From an uncultured Acidobacteriaceae bacterium (lineage in GTDB: Bacteria > Acidobacteriota > Terriglobia > Terriglobales > Acidobacteriaceae), in contig CAIWFH010000003.1 of NCBI GenBank assembly GCA_903911925.1, positions 1-48,639 of the forward strand: a stretch of 48,639 nt of DNA, written 5' to 3'. Position numbers and translations under genes: made by a program. The notes under the pieces were generated by a model, which worked only from the letters and a program-made list of their open reading frames with translations, was not told the DNA's origin and made no database searches. Every line of letters begins with the position of its first letter. Positions within the stretch are counted from its first letter, which is position 1. Positions 30,648-37,507 of this stretch are shown here, in pieces.

Positions 30648-33312
30648 GGGTGCGGCGCTTCAATTCCTCCGCGCTGGCGTTCGGCGGATTGAGCCATGCG
30701 TCCCGCTTCTCTACCAGTTCGCGCGCGGCCTCTGCGATGGACTCCACCAGCGGGGAGCTTTGCGGCTCATGACCCGGCGGCCAGGGGAAGGGGAAGGTTT
30801 CAAACGTGGAGGTCGGAGTATAGCGGAAACCGCTCTCGAAATCCCGCAATTGTGTACCGGTGCTACGGGACCAGACTTCGTGCATCCTTGAATGCAACAC
30901 GCCGAAGAAGTAATCGTCGTCCCGCGCGAAAATGTACAGTTGATTGTCTGGCAAGACGGTATGGTCGAGCCAGACAAATGGCCTGTGCTTTCCTGTCCTA
31001 ATTGTTCCGATATACCTTTCGAGCGCGGCGACGGCATCTCGCATTTCGGAGCCGGGCCGCCGGTGAAGCCACCATCTTGTTCTTGGTTCCGTCTCTTTGC
31101 CCTTTGCTACGGCCTCAAGGCGTTCTCTCTCGATTTGTTGCAAAAGATACTCGAACGGCAACTCATAGGCTGCGGCTTGCTGTTGGGTCAATCCATGGAA
31201 ATCGATAATCCACATACCGCGTGAACGTCCGGTGATGTCTGAAGCATTTATCCACTTGCAGAGTACGTCAGAATTTGGCCGCCCATTCACATTGACAGGG
31301 GCCGCAAGCATTACTTGGGCGGTCCCATCTTCAATATCAAACGGGCCGCCTTTTTCATCTGCGCGGAAACACAAGTTTGCATTCTCTTTGAGCGCGAATG
31401 CTGTTGTTGTATCCGCATCGTTTGTCAGGTCCGGATTTATGCTCTTGACTTTGCGTCCATCAAGCACTCGCTCCGTTTGAGAACCATCATCGAAGCCAAC
31501 GAGTGAGACGTGAACCGCCGCACCATTTAGCAGCCATTCCTTGTCGCTCCATGCCATGAAAATATTGCCAGATGCTTGTATCCGCTCCAGGACTTGGCGA
31601 TTTACTCCGCCTCGAATCCCTTGAGTTGCTAAGAGCCCGGCTCTCTTTGCGCCGTTCGTCTCAACCTGCGCCCTTGCCTTCTCAAACCAATAGGTGACCA
31701 AATCGGACTGAGACGCGATTCGGCCTTCATAGACGCGGTAGAGAGAATCGACATAATCGCTCCCAAGTTCCCGGCGCAGGAATCCCCCTCCGAGAAACGG
31801 CGGATTGCCGATGATGAATTCCGCCTCCGGCCATGCGGGTTCTACGGGCTTTCCTTCCGCATCATGCGCCAGAATCGCGTCCCGGTGTTGGATGTTATCG
31901 AGCTTGCGGAGAATCGGTTCTGTAGGCCATCCGATGCCGTTGTCATTCAACCATTGCAGGTAGCCTATCCAAACCACCACAGAGGCCAGCTCGTGCGCGT
32001 AGACGTTCGTTTCAAGGCCGTAGAGCTGCGATGGGTGAACCTGATGCGGCAAGACGGTAGGAAGGCCGTGCTCTGCGCTGAAGAGATAGACTTCTCGCCA
32101 CAGGTCAAGCATCCGGCGCAAGGCAAGGTAAAGGAAATTGCCGCTGCCACAGGCGGGGTCAAGGATGCGCACGGCGGAGAGTTCCTTGAGCCACGCATAG
32201 AGCTTGTCTTGCATCTGCGCTCGTAGCTTGTTGTATGCCGCTCCCTTGGGGAGCTTGGCTGAGGAGTCTACAAGCGCCAGGGCCTCCGCCTTGACCGCTT
32301 GCCAGCGGGCTTGCAGCGGCTCTATAACGACCGGCTCAACAATGAGCAGAATGTCTTGCTTGCTGGTGTAGTGCGCTCCGAGTTGGGAGCGCTTGCCAGG
32401 GTCCAAGCTGCGCTCAAAGAGGGTTCCGAAAATGGCGGGTTCAATGGTTGACCAATCCAGGGCGGCGGCGGCGCGCAAGGTGCCCATATCCGGGGAGGTC
32501 AGATCGAAGACGGAATCATCGGCAAAGAGGCCGCCGTTAAACCAGTGAATCTCATGGATGCCAAAGTTATTGTCTCTGGTGGACATGGCTGCGAAAAGCT
32601 GGCGGAGTTTGCGGGTAAAGCTGATGGGCTTGGCTCTGTCCAACTCAATCATCTGGCGGAAAAGATGGTCCGGCAAAAGGCCGATGCTATCGGCAAAGAG
32701 GCAGAAAAGCAGGCGCATGAGGAAATGCGCAACGGCCTCAGGTTCGTGGCCGCGTTGCTCAAGACTGGTGGCGAGCTTGGCAAACTCCGCCGCCGCCGAT
32801 TCTGTGACGCGGGCGGCGGCGCGCTCGGGGCGGAGTTGTTCCGGCTCGGTAAAGGTGTCTTTCAGGACTTCCAACGGAGGCAAAGCGCAAGAGGCCGTGG
32901 CCGCGTTCGTGAGCAGATCGTCAAGCGTGAAGCGGTAGACGTGCGGGCGGGTTCCTGTGAAGTTGGTATGAACCTCGAAGCGCTCAAGGTCACAGACCAC
33001 CAGCAAGGGCGGATTCTCCAGGTCTTCACGGTACTTTTCCAATTGCAGATAGGCGGCGCGGAGGTCCCTGTCTCTGCCCTTGTACTCCCAAGCGAAGTGG
33101 CCGCGTTTCCACACATCGGCAAAGCCCTTGCCGCCCTCTGCGGTGGAGACGTGCTTCTCAAAGGTGAATGCATCCCCGGTCTGGTCTGCGGCAGCGGGGT
33201 GGGGCTGGTGAAGCACTTCGCAGAGGTCAATGAAATGCGATTGCGAGGCGGAGCGCTCTGTCAGAGTGCAGGTTTTCCAGCGGGTGACGAATTCAGCGAG
33301 CGATAACGGCAT
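30469..33312 (-). CDS. Type IIG/IIL MmeI-like restriction-modification enzyme
   Basis: Single-chain endonuclease and adenine methyltransferase, 947 aa from the start at 33312 (MPLSLAEFVTRWK), which matches MmeI-family openings; an upstream ATG at 33342 is possible. The N-terminal nuclease shows a PD-(D/E)xK core: Asp66 in GFADVWKRGHFAWEYKG, with Glu76 and Lys78. A helical spacer follows. Methyltransferase motif I is LDPACGSGNF at about 384-393, and motif IV is GNPPFLGG at 502-509 (NPPF, N6-adenine type). The C-terminal third is the target-recognition and C-terminal domain (FRYTPTSTFETFPFPWPP). MmeI-type enzymes cut about 20 bases from their site and protect by hemi-methylation without a separate methylase. 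It is the main cargo of the island, most likely for phage defence. All key residues are present, so it should be active. Specificity cannot be read by eye. Confidence 0.88.
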   Translation of the reverse strand: MPLSLAEFVTRWKTCTLTERSASQSHFIDLCEVLHQPHPAAADQTGDAFTFEKHVSTAEGGKGFADVWKRGHFAWEYKGRDRDLRAAYLQLEKYREDLENPPLLVVCDLERFEVHTNFTGTRPHVYRFTLDDLLTNAATASCALPPLEVLKDTFTEPEQLRPERAAARVTESAAAEFAKLATSLEQRGHEPEAVAHFLMRLLFCLFADSIGLLPDHLFRQMIELDRAKPISFTRKLRQLFAAMSTRDNNFGIHEIHWFNGGLFADDSVFDLTSPDMGTLRAAAALDWSTIEPAIFGTLFERSLDPGKRSQLGAHYTSKQDILLIVEPVVIEPLQARWQAVKAEALALVDSSAKLPKGAAYNKLRAQMQDKLYAWLKELSAVRILDPACGSGNFLYLALRRMLDLWREVYLFSAEHGLPTVLPHQVHPSQLYGLETNVYAHELASVVVWIGYLQWLNDNGIGWPTEPILRKLDNIQHRDAILAHDAEGKPVEPAWPEAEFIIGNPPFLGGGFLRRELGSDYVDSLYRVYEGRIASQSDLVTYWFEKARAQVETNGAKRAGLLATQGIRGGVNRQVLERIQASGNIFMAWSDKEWLLNGAAVHVSLVGFDDGSQTERVLDGRKVKSINPDLTNDADTTTAFALKENANLCFRADEKGGPFDIEDGTAQVMLAAPVNVNGRPNSDVLCKWINASDITGRSRGMWIIDFHGLTQQQAAAYELPFEYLLQQIERERLEAVAKGKETEPRTRWWLHRRPGSEMRDAVAALERYIGTIRTGKHRPFVWLDHTVLPDNQLYIFARDDDYFFGVLHSRMHEVWSRSTGTQLRDFESGFRYTPTSTFETFPFPWPPGHEPQSSPLVESIAEAARELVEKRDAWLNPPNASAEELKRRTLTNLYNVRPGWLAEAHRKLDAAVFAAYGWPVTLTDAELLERLLALNHQRADARAAASAG

Positions 33313-34173
33313 GGGCGGGTAACTCTCGGGGTGAAGGTCCATTCTTGCAGAGCGCGGCGGGTTTGGGGAGTGTTTGCCGGGATGCCACCAGGCGCGGCAA
33401 GAGACGCGCGGCGCTGGTGCAAGCGGCAAGAGCGCACCAGCGGGGCAATGGTGACCGCTGCGCTGTGTTCTGCGGTGCGATGTGAATCCGGCCCATTTTC
33501 GGCCGATTTGCCTGATTTTTCCCCATTTTGCGGAAGTTTCTGGCGCTTACTCCCCCGGTTTGATGGGAAGAGAATCTTGGGCTTGCCTCTAAGTCCTTTA
33601 AATGAAGGGTCGGGATTGAGCCATGCGGCAAATCGAGCGGGATTTGGTCTACCGGGAGGCCCTTTGCGCGTTCCCGCTAGTGCCGTTTTGGTGCCCGAAA
33701 CAGGCCCTTTTGATACCGCCTTGCAGACCGGCGCGCGTAGTGCAAGTCGCCTCATGTCCCCTACTGCATTCCAGGCCACCCGCGCCGCCGCCGCTGCCTC
33801 CGTGAGCGCCCCACAGGGCGGCTTGCGGCCTTGCGCGCCGCACTCTGCGGCGTGATGGAAGCGCGGAGAATCTGCGGCGGCATTTCCGAAAAAAGTTTCA
33901 TTTTGTGGCGGTGCGAGCGCCACTCCATCACGGTCTAGCAGATCGAAGTCGAATACTTTTAGACCCCCTATCCCCCTCCGGACCGCGCGCGCCGCCCCTG
34001 CGAGTTTGAACGCTCTGTAGCGCAGTTTCCGGCTTCGCGTTGTGCGCTCTGCAATCGGTTTGAAGACTCCGCCATTTCCAGCCGGTTCAGCACCTTTTTG
34101 TTATTTTGTGGAAGCAAAAGTCAGCTTAACTACACGGTCTGCGCAGAGTCCTCCCTGAAGATTTCGACCGCCC
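33313..34173. other. Island stretch without a convincing gene
   Basis: 861 bases between the restriction-modification gene and the small protein gene at 34174. It includes C-rich runs (CCCCCTATCCCCCT near 33963-33976) and open frames on both strands (e.g. 33331-33855 plus, 33261-33923 minus) whose products are low-complexity and lack recognisable domains or binding sites. It may hold the promoter of the restriction-modification gene, a decayed gene or an origin-like region. Confidence 0.5.
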
Positions 34174-34608
34174 CTACCCGCCTCTTGCTGCGTCCGAATG
34201 CCGCTCCATAGCTTCCCGGTCCCAATGCCACCCGTCTGGATTTCTCCAGTGGCCATGTGCGAAAAACTTCTGCGCTCCGAATTTTATCCGGAGACACCTG
34301 CCTCTGCTCTGTTGCATCTCCCAGGCTGAAATCATTCTTGAAGCGGTCTTCCAAGGTCTTTCCCCGGCGCAGAACGCTTGTTCCACAACATCGCAGATAG
34401 TCTTGCGGAGCTTCGATTCCACAAAGCCGCATTCTTGCAATACTCCGTTCACTGCCGCATTCACATCTGGATACTTCAGTGAAAGTTGACGGTCTCTCTC
34501 AGCTTCGATCCGGGCCTCTTCATCCTCTTTGGCTTGCTTTTCGGCATAGAGTCGTTCTGCACAGCGCTGTATCTCGCTCAGTTCGGAACTGTGCCCGCTG
34601 GTGGACAA
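34174..34608 (-). CDS. Hypothetical protein, probable C-terminal half of the preceding HTH protein
   Basis: 144-codon frame opening with TTG at 34608, product MSTSGHSSELSEIQRCAERL in form. A highly charged helix (EKQAKEDEEARIEAERDRQ), probably coiled, is followed by a compact region (AAVNGVLQECGFVESKLRKT, AFCAGERPWKTASRMISAW) and a tail HGHWRNPDGWHWDREAMER. I do not recognise the family. It overlaps the end of the HTH gene by 31 bases in another frame and lacks a start codon with a convincing binding site. The C6TC6 run in front of it suggests that both frames encode one protein, either by a real or apparent frameshift. Otherwise it is a separate small protein of the island. Confidence 0.55.
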   Translation of the reverse strand: MSTSGHSSELSEIQRCAERLYAEKQAKEDEEARIEAERDRQLSLKYPDVNAAVNGVLQECGFVESKLRKTICDVVEQAFCAGERPWKTASRMISAWEMQQSRGRCLRIKFGAQKFFAHGHWRNPDGWHWDREAMERHSDAARGG

Positions 34609-35213
34609 GGGGGGAGGGGGGTAATGCTTTTCTCTTCAGTCTTCAGTCTTCCTATTAGAGGGGGCAGGTCATTGTCGCACAATGGTGCGCCAGAATTGTC
34701 TCCCGATTGTGCGCCAGATGTGTCTCCTTGAAAGTTCTTCGATAACAGCGCGGACTGCCCCTCTTTGTCTCCGTGGGAGACGGTTGCGCGCCGTGCCCGC
34801 CCTTTGACTTCGTGAATCTCACCAATGAGCCGATTGCGCACTGTTTCGTCCAATCGGTGGCACCTTGCCTGTCCGTCCCATGTGGTGCCCAACTTGTTTA
34901 CTAGGGCCTTCAGGTCAACGAGTTGATAGATCGCCACGCCGTGTGCTGCCTTGCCATTAGCGACGATCATACCCAGATGCTCCAAGACCGCCAGTGAGCG
35001 CAACACAGTGTCCTTCGATGCGCCTATGGTTTCGGCCATCTTCCGTGAATTTACCGCTAATGGACAATCTTGCCGCATCTGTGTCATGCAGCAATAGACC
35101 GTCAAAGAGACCGGCCCTATCAGGGGCAGAAAAATCTCGAAAAGCTCGTTCTGCTGCCAACAATACCCGCCATTTTTTATGTTCCGGAGTCTTACTTCCC
35201 GGTCTCGTTCCAT
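34578..35213 (-). CDS. Helix-turn-helix replication-like protein of the island
   Basis: 211 aa. The N-terminal half resembles the winged-helix part of phage/plasmid replication initiators and island HTH proteins: NGGYCWQQNELFEIFLPLIG, LTVYCCMTQMRQD, RKMAETIGASKDTVLRSLAV, EHLGMIVANGK. The remainder is polar and Pro/Ser-rich (DTSGAQSGDNSGAPLC), ending PLPPCPPAGTVPN directly behind a homopolymer run. The reading frame probably continues into the 144-codon frame 34174-34608. The start ATG at 35213 overlaps a possible 46-aa ORF. Gene order int, alpA, this gene matches small satellite-like islands, where such a protein supports replication or regulation. Function inferred from fold and order only. 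Confidence 0.65.
   Translation of the reverse strand: MERDREVRLRNIKNGGYCWQQNELFEIFLPLIGPVSLTVYCCMTQMRQDCPLAVNSRKMAETIGASKDTVLRSLAVLEHLGMIVANGKAAHGVAIYQLVDLKALVNKLGTTWDGQARCHRLDETVRNRLIGEIHEVKGRARRATVSHGDKEGQSALLSKNFQGDTSGAQSGDNSGAPLCDNDLPPLIGRLKTEEKSITPLPPCPPAGTVPN
34609..34621 (-). other. C6-T-C6 homopolymer run at a frame junction
   Basis: On the coding (minus) strand the run CCCCCCTCCCCCC sits just before the end of the HTH gene and exactly where the downstream frame opens. Slippage by one base, in the cell, in evolution or in sequencing, would fuse the two frames. Confidence 0.75.
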
Positions 35214-35332
35214 GGCTCTTTGCGGCGCATTAACGCGCCCTCCAGTGATGGAGCTTTCCCGCTGTTATGCAGTCTGGTGACCCTGCCTGCATCCGGTTCC
35301 GGCCAGAACTCGATTCGCCAGATGCCCTGCAA
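35192..35332 (-). CDS. Possible small protein, 46 aa, between alpA and the HTH gene
   Basis: A TTG codon two bases past the alpA stop opens a frame whose product reads QGIWRIEFWPEPDAGRVTRL and ends MRRKEPWNETGK. It overlaps the start of the HTH gene by 22 bases. The sequence looks protein-like (amphipathic start, charged end) and the spacing suggests translational coupling, but there is no clear binding site and the frame is open far upstream inside alpA in another frame. Doubtful. Confidence 0.3.
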   Translation of the reverse strand: MQGIWRIEFWPEPDAGRVTRLHNSGKAPSLEGALMRRKEPWNETGK

Positions 35333-35333
35333 T

Positions 35334-35546
35334 TCAAGCCGACACCGCCGCGCGGCCCTTGGCAACACGCGCCGCAATCCACTCGTCAATATCGGATTCA
35401 AGCCAGGCAACGGCCCGCGCCCCAAGATTGAGAGGCTTGGGGAACTCTCCAAGTGAAGCCAAATGATAGATGGAGGAACGGCTGTAGGGAACACGCTTCT
35501 GCACTTCAGTTAGGCGTAGAAACCTTATAGGCTTTGTATCTGCCAT
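35334..35546 (-). CDS. alpA: AlpA-family transcriptional regulator / excisionase-like
   Basis: Small DNA-binding protein of 70 aa with a MerR-like winged HTH: FLRLTEVQKRVPYSRSSIYH, then GEFPKPLNLGARAVAWLESD, ending IDEWIAARVAKGRA. This is the complete AlpA domain. AGGAG stands 8 bases before the ATG at 35546, which supports this short start over the longer open frame. In P4-like elements AlpA (Vis) activates the integrase or promotes excision. It is divided from the integrase gene by a 384-base gap containing a perfect palindrome. Confidence 0.9.
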   Translation of the reverse strand: MADTKPIRFLRLTEVQKRVPYSRSSIYHLASLGEFPKPLNLGARAVAWLESDIDEWIAARVAKGRAAVSA

Positions 35547-35780
35547 GGGGACGTCTCCTTTTGTATTTGCCGCAGGGGGTGCCTTCGGCGGGTTATAGCA
35601 GCGCGGGTGTGAGACGCCCCGTGGGCTTGTCGAGCAAGGCCCGGAGAGTTTGCCGTGAGCTAGTGGGTTGCGTTCGTTTTGGGCTTGGCGCAAGGTCAAG
35701 CCAGAATTGCAAAAGGAGTTCGTGATTCGGTGCCAAGTTTGCTCAGAATCGCTTGGCTCATTGTTCATGACTTTAGCACA

Positions 35781-35810
35781 CTTTATTGCACCCAAACCGG
35801 TGCAATAAAG
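35781..35810. promoter_or_regulatory. Perfect palindrome between integrase and alpA
   Basis: Arms CTTTATTGCACC (35781-35792) and GGTGCAATAAAG (35799-35810), spacer CAAACC. It could be the operator of alpA (AlpA itself or a host regulator) or a terminator behind the integrase gene; an A/T-rich end without a long T-run leaves both open. The rest of the gap 35547-35930 shows no gene. Confidence 0.55.
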
Positions 35811-35930
35811 TCGCGACCCGTGGAAAAGTGAGCGGCTCTCAAGAGCGCCACTTGCTTAAGTGGTATCATTCGTTTCTTTCGTTCCGGCGATGCGAAGGTT
35901 GCGGCCTTGAAAAATGGTGCCACCCGCCTG

Positions 35931-37148
35931 CTACGCCACTTGATTGCGGAACGGAAGGACCTTCCCGCCGCGCAAGGTGACTTCCAGAAAATCCGCCCAT
36001 TCCTGCATCATTTTCGTGCGCGGCTCCAGGTAGAGGGCATGGTTATAGGCGGCGCTCACAGAATTGCGCGGCGCGTGAGCAAGCTGCAATTCGATGTGTT
36101 CATGCCCATAGCCCTTTTCATGCAAGATCGTGGAAGCCAGGCCGCGAAATCCATGGCCCGTCATTCTGCCTTTGTACCCCATGCGCTCCAGCGCTTTCAA
36201 AATCGTGTTGTTGCTCATGGGCTTTGCTGCGCTTCGATCACCGGGGAACAACCATTCACTTGCCCCGGTCAACGTGCGCAGCATCTCCAGCACTTCGATT
36301 GTCTGTGCCGACAGCGGGACAATGTGCGGGGTGCGCATCTTCATGCGCTCTGCGGGGATATTCCAGCGAGCGGCTTCCATGTCAAACTCTGACCACTTGG
36401 CACCAATCAATTCGCTGGTGCGCACAAAGGTCAGGGCAATGAGCTTGATTGCCATGCGGGTTATTGGAGTGCCTCTGTAGACTTCAATTGCTTTGAGAAG
36501 TGCAGACAGTTCCTTTGCATCCACGCGGGCATAGTTGACCCTGCGTGTGGTTTTGAGAATGTCGCTTGGACGAATTTCACTTGCCGGGTTGCGCCTTGTG
36601 TGGCCGTGGGCAATCGCATACCGAAACACTTGCCCCGTTGTCTCCAGAGCGCGCTTGGCAATATCCCGCGCGCCGCGCTGCTCAATCACCTTGGTCATCG
36701 CCACAAGTTCCGGCGCTTCTATCTCGGCAATCGGGCGCGCTCCGAGACAGGGCAGAATATCGGTATCCATGCGCCGCTTTACATAGGCCACATGGCGCGG
36801 GCTCTTTCCATCCTGCCAGTGTTCCATCCAAAGGGAAGCAACACTCTGAAAGGAATTGGCGCTGGTGGCCATCTGTGCCGTCTTCTCAGCCTTGCGCTGT
36901 GCCATGGGGTCAATACCTGTGGCCAGCAGCTTGCGCGCGGCTCCGTGGCGTTCCCTTGCCAGGGCCAGGGGAACATCTGGATACCGCCCAAAGGTCATGA
37001 GCTTCTCTTTGCCGCTGTAGTCGTATGCCCAGCGCCAGAGCTTCCCACCAGCGGGCGTAAGCCAGAGATACAGCCCGTTACCATCGCTCATTCTGTATGC
37101 CTTGTCGCTCGCCTTTGCTTTGCGGATTTCCGTGTCTGTAAGCGCCAT
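35931..37148 (-). CDS. int: P4-type tyrosine integrase
   Basis: Site-specific recombinase of 405 aa that inserts and excises the island. The N-terminal arm-binding domain (DUF4102) shows MSDGNGLYLWLTPAGGKLWR and MTFGRYPDVPLALARERH; a SAM-like core-binding domain covers about 100-200. The catalytic residues are visible: Arg243 in FVRTSELIGAKW, His332 and Arg335 in GHGFRGLAST, His358 in LAHAPRN, and the nucleophile Tyr368 in SAAYNHALY. The protein is complete. The gene reads away from the tRNA-Ser gene, whose 3' end lies 187 bases upstream, and the arm-type sites in its promoter region suggest autoregulation. Confidence 0.95.
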   Translation of the reverse strand: MALTDTEIRKAKASDKAYRMSDGNGLYLWLTPAGGKLWRWAYDYSGKEKLMTFGRYPDVPLALARERHGAARKLLATGIDPMAQRKAEKTAQMATSANSFQSVASLWMEHWQDGKSPRHVAYVKRRMDTDILPCLGARPIAEIEAPELVAMTKVIEQRGARDIAKRALETTGQVFRYAIAHGHTRRNPASEIRPSDILKTTRRVNYARVDAKELSALLKAIEVYRGTPITRMAIKLIALTFVRTSELIGAKWSEFDMEAARWNIPAERMKMRTPHIVPLSAQTIEVLEMLRTLTGASEWLFPGDRSAAKPMSNNTILKALERMGYKGRMTGHGFRGLASTILHEKGYGHEHIELQLAHAPRNSVSAAYNHALYLEPRTKMMQEWADFLEVTLRGGKVLPFRNQVA

Positions 37149-37174
37149 TTTCCCCCTCCAAATCGTGCGGCTGG

Positions 37175-37224
37175 AAAAGTACCCCCCAACGAAAAGGAAA
37201 ATACCCCCGAAAATATCCCCCGCC
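37175..37224. repeat. Arm-type sites inside the right island end
   Basis: Three A-rich/C-run motifs: AAAAGTACCCCCC (37175-37187), AAAATACCCCC (37198-37208) and GAAAATATCCCCCGCC (37209-37224). The last two match the pair at the left island end in order and orientation. They lie in the integrase promoter region. Confidence 0.6.
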
Positions 37225-37334
37225 GTGCGTGGCTTCCATAGTACCGCTTTGGACGGTAAAAGAGGATAAATACTTTGTTTTCAGTTGATTGTCGGACTGG
37301 ATTGGACTTTATCAGATGCTATAAAACAACTAAA

Positions 37335-37424
37335 TGGCGGAAGAGGAGGGATTCGAACCCCCGATACCCTTTCAGGTACGTCGGTTTTCAAGACCGATGC
37401 CATCAACCACTCGGCCACTCTTCC
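37335..37424 (-). tRNA. tRNA-Ser (UGA)
   Basis: 90-nt class II tRNA on the minus strand, including an encoded CCA (37337-37335). Acceptor stem GGAAGAG pairs with CTCTTCC, discriminator G. The anticodon loop is CTTGAAA with anticodon TGA at 37390-37388, reading UCA. A long variable arm (TACC-TGAAA-GGGTA) and the T-loop GGTTCGAATCC are present. The 3' half is the attachment site of the island. Confidence 0.96.
37342..37354. repeat. Island attachment core, right copy (within tRNA-Ser)
   Basis: AGAGGAGGGATTC in plus-strand reading, spanning the T-arm and part of the acceptor stem of tRNA-Ser; identical to 29901-29913. Confidence 0.6.
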
Positions 37425-37451
37425 GCTATATCCAAAATACCACCAAGAAGA

Positions 37452-37476
37452 AAACCCCGGCTTACGGCCGGGGTTT
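37452..37476 (-). terminator. Rho-independent terminator of the S46 peptidase gene
   Basis: Perfect 10-bp stem AAACCCCGGC (37452-37461) and GCCGGGGTTT (37467-37476) with a 5-base loop. On the minus strand it ends in TTTTCTTCTT, a usable T-tract, about 32 bases past the peptidase stop and before tRNA-Ser. Confidence 0.8.
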
Positions 37477-37507
37477 CTTTGCTGTTTTGGCCCGAAATCG
37501 AACCGCG

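Larger units (their letters stand above)
29901..37354. mobile_element. Integrative genomic island at tRNA-Ser(UGA), about 7.45 kb
   Basis: Bounded by the 13-base direct repeat AGAGGAGGGATTC at 29901-29913 and within the tRNA-Ser gene at 37342-37354. Next to the tRNA 3' end is a P4-type integrase, then AlpA, a replication-like HTH protein and a MmeI-like restriction-modification enzyme, all on the minus strand, and at the far end a DUF4236 gene. A-rich/C-run sites resembling arm-type integrase sites occur inside both ends. P4-family integrases are known to use tRNA 3' ends. The remnant of the tRNA 3' end to the left of the core repeat has decayed, so the boundary at 29901 is a proposal. Confidence 0.7.

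Noticed and set aside
33261..33923. 220-codon minus-strand frame ahead of the restriction-modification gene
   Set aside because: GTG start without binding site, low-complexity product and overlap with the start of the enzyme; no recognisable domain.
35192..35494. 100-codon frame covering alpA on the same strand
   Set aside because: The upstream half lies within alpA in another frame; only the last 46 codons are kept, as doubtful.
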